Below, one piece after another: positions 62,933 through 64,000 of a stretch of DNA of 64,000 nt. The stretch covers positions 10,974,001 to 11,038,000 of the forward strand of contig JBHGNT010000014.1 in assembly GCA_043228905.1 (NCBI GenBank), given 5' to 3'. The notes beneath the pieces are model-generated. The model ran no database searches and had not been told where the DNA came from. It saw only the letters and a list, made by a program, of their open reading frames with translations. The translations under genes were made by a program, and so were the position numbers. The DNA comes from Azolla caroliniana (lineage: Eukaryota > Polypodiophyta). The stretch's first letter is position 1; each line of letters begins with the position of its first letter.

Positions 62933-64000
62933 ACTCCTATTAATGCATGTGAAGAAACTTAAAAAAAACATGTTCCCTTGTATATCAATACACAACCTTT
63001 TTTAACATATGTCTAAGATGCATAATTAAGTTTGTTCCCAAAAAAATTGCATACAAAATCTTTGTTTCTTCTTTCTTTACCTGCGCAACGCATCCGCCAA
63101 GTGCAATGCCTTCGAAGAATTGATGGAACGTTAGTGCGGCAAACAATGGCCTCACGGTGCATGGGCTATATGAAGTTCCCAAGGTAACGCCGATGATCAC
63201 TGAATGAGCAACAATTCCAGCCTCTAGCACCTGCACACACACTAATAAATCCAAAATACGAACCCAAAGTCCCAAACAAAAGTAAAGAATAGAACAAAAA
63301 ACAAAGGGCAGGATAATCTTTGGGGCTCGATAGCCTTAACACATATGTGAGTGATCATGGAATGTGCATTCATTTTCAACCGACATTCTTTGGATCACAA
63401 TATCTTGACTACATGATCTTTGGTTAGGTTCCCACATGTGGGATATAGAGCCACATATTTCTCATATGTTTCACACATGGTTCCCTACCCACAAATGTCT
63501 AGAATGCTTGATTCATGAAACTTTTAAGCCTAACCTCGCTCTATTTCAATCTCACATGATGCAAAAAAGAAGAAGAAGAAGAAGATATGTCCAAGGAAAC
63601 AGAATTTACAGATGAAAGAGTTAGCAAACATGCAAAGATGAATGTTGGGTAAAAAAAAAAACATAGAATTTTGCAATCACCTGAGAGATAATGCGCTGCC
63701 GAATCTGCATCTTCATAGCTTCGGCTTCGCCAGCGACGGAGACGACACCGTGACCGTGGCCGTGGCCGTGGCCGTGGCTGTGACCATGGATGGGTGAACT
63801 AACTTGCTTCTCTGATGAGCCATCAGTAGCAGTAGTGGGATGAGGAAGGTGAAGACCATTCTCATCATCATCACCATCACCATCATGTGAAGCTAGTTTG
63901 TTCTTGTTCTGGTAATAGGTGTTGGCCCAGAAGTCGATCAAGAGGGTGGTGAGGGCGGAGAACATGGAGATGAGGCCGGCGAAAGGGAATTTGCCCCACG
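62487..64000 (-). CDS. ZIP-family zinc/iron transporter (5' part outside window)
   Basis: Three exons seen: from 64000 to 63681, 63230-63081 and 62792-62487, with GT...AG introns (63680-63231 and 63080-62793). ZIP proteins carry zinc, iron or similar ions into the cytosol. The first exon gives [23 protein letters not shown] (membrane segment), a variable cytosolic loop with [14 protein letters not shown], and ends RIISQ. Exon 2 gives [20 protein letters not shown] and the ZIP signature [18 protein letters not shown]. Exon 3 gives [44 protein letters not shown] and the last helix to [10 protein letters not shown]-stop. The conserved membrane His residues (H-S, H-x3-E) are present. The start and first helices lie beyond 64000. 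Whether it is ZIP or IRT type cannot be decided. Confidence 0.93.
62813..62930. repeat. CT and CA microsatellites in a ZIP intron
   Basis: A (CT)n run at about 62813-62840, TTTC repeats at about 62860-62875, and a (CA)n run at about 62901-62930, all in the intron between the last two visible exons. Confidence 0.9.

Overview
The window is nuclear DNA of a flowering plant. Three things point to this: a plant-type ZIP metal-transporter gene with introns at the right end, plant LTR-retrotransposon families throughout, and primer-binding sites that match plant initiator tRNA-Met and (from memory) plant tRNA-Trp. About 56 of the 64 kb is a nest of LTR retrotransposons. The only ordinary host gene recognised is the ZIP transporter, read on the minus strand from 64000 to 62487 with its 5' part outside the window.

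Layout. Bases 202-8153 are a decayed chromovirus (element A, minus) carrying a solo LTR of another family. It sits in an older Ty3 element (G0, minus), whose pol lies at 8157-11557 and whose gag start reappears 45 kb away at 56228-56394. Between those G0 halves lies element B (minus, 11558-56223). B is split by F (plus, 16031-52478). F is split by D (plus, 22506-51340). D is split twice: by E (plus, 23431-37337) inside its 5' LTR, and by an intact Ty1/copia element C2 (minus, 39261-44889) inside its gag. E is split by another intact copia element, C1 (minus, 26281-31814). Target-site duplications and restored reading frames support almost every junction, giving the order G0, then B, F, D, E, C1, a six-level nest. 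A solo copia LTR also sits inside the 5' LTR of F.

B, F, D and E form one unusual Ty3-type lineage. They share LTR ends TGTCG...CGACA (B's 5' LTR start has decayed), a primer-binding site for tRNA-Trp, 4-bp target duplications (mostly NCGN), a protease active site D-H-G or D-R-G, an RT box FLDDIPxKG and a CX2CX4HX4C gag zinc knuckle. RT-RNase H-integrase lies in the -1 frame after gag-protease, beginning at a conserved T-run. The RT signature recalls mushroom Ty3 elements more than common plant Athila, Tat or chromovirus lineages. This is the best candidate for something poorly described. E keeps an intact pol ORF; B, F and D are decayed, largely by CGA-to-TGA and TGG-to-TAG changes.

Right of the nest (56395-60088) are the G0 5' region, a copia remnant containing telomere-like repeats, another copia fragment, and a 5'-truncated LINE with poly(A) tail and an 11-bp target duplication. 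From 60089 to 62486 is AT-rich intergenic DNA with a 47-bp tandem repeat, followed by the ZIP gene.
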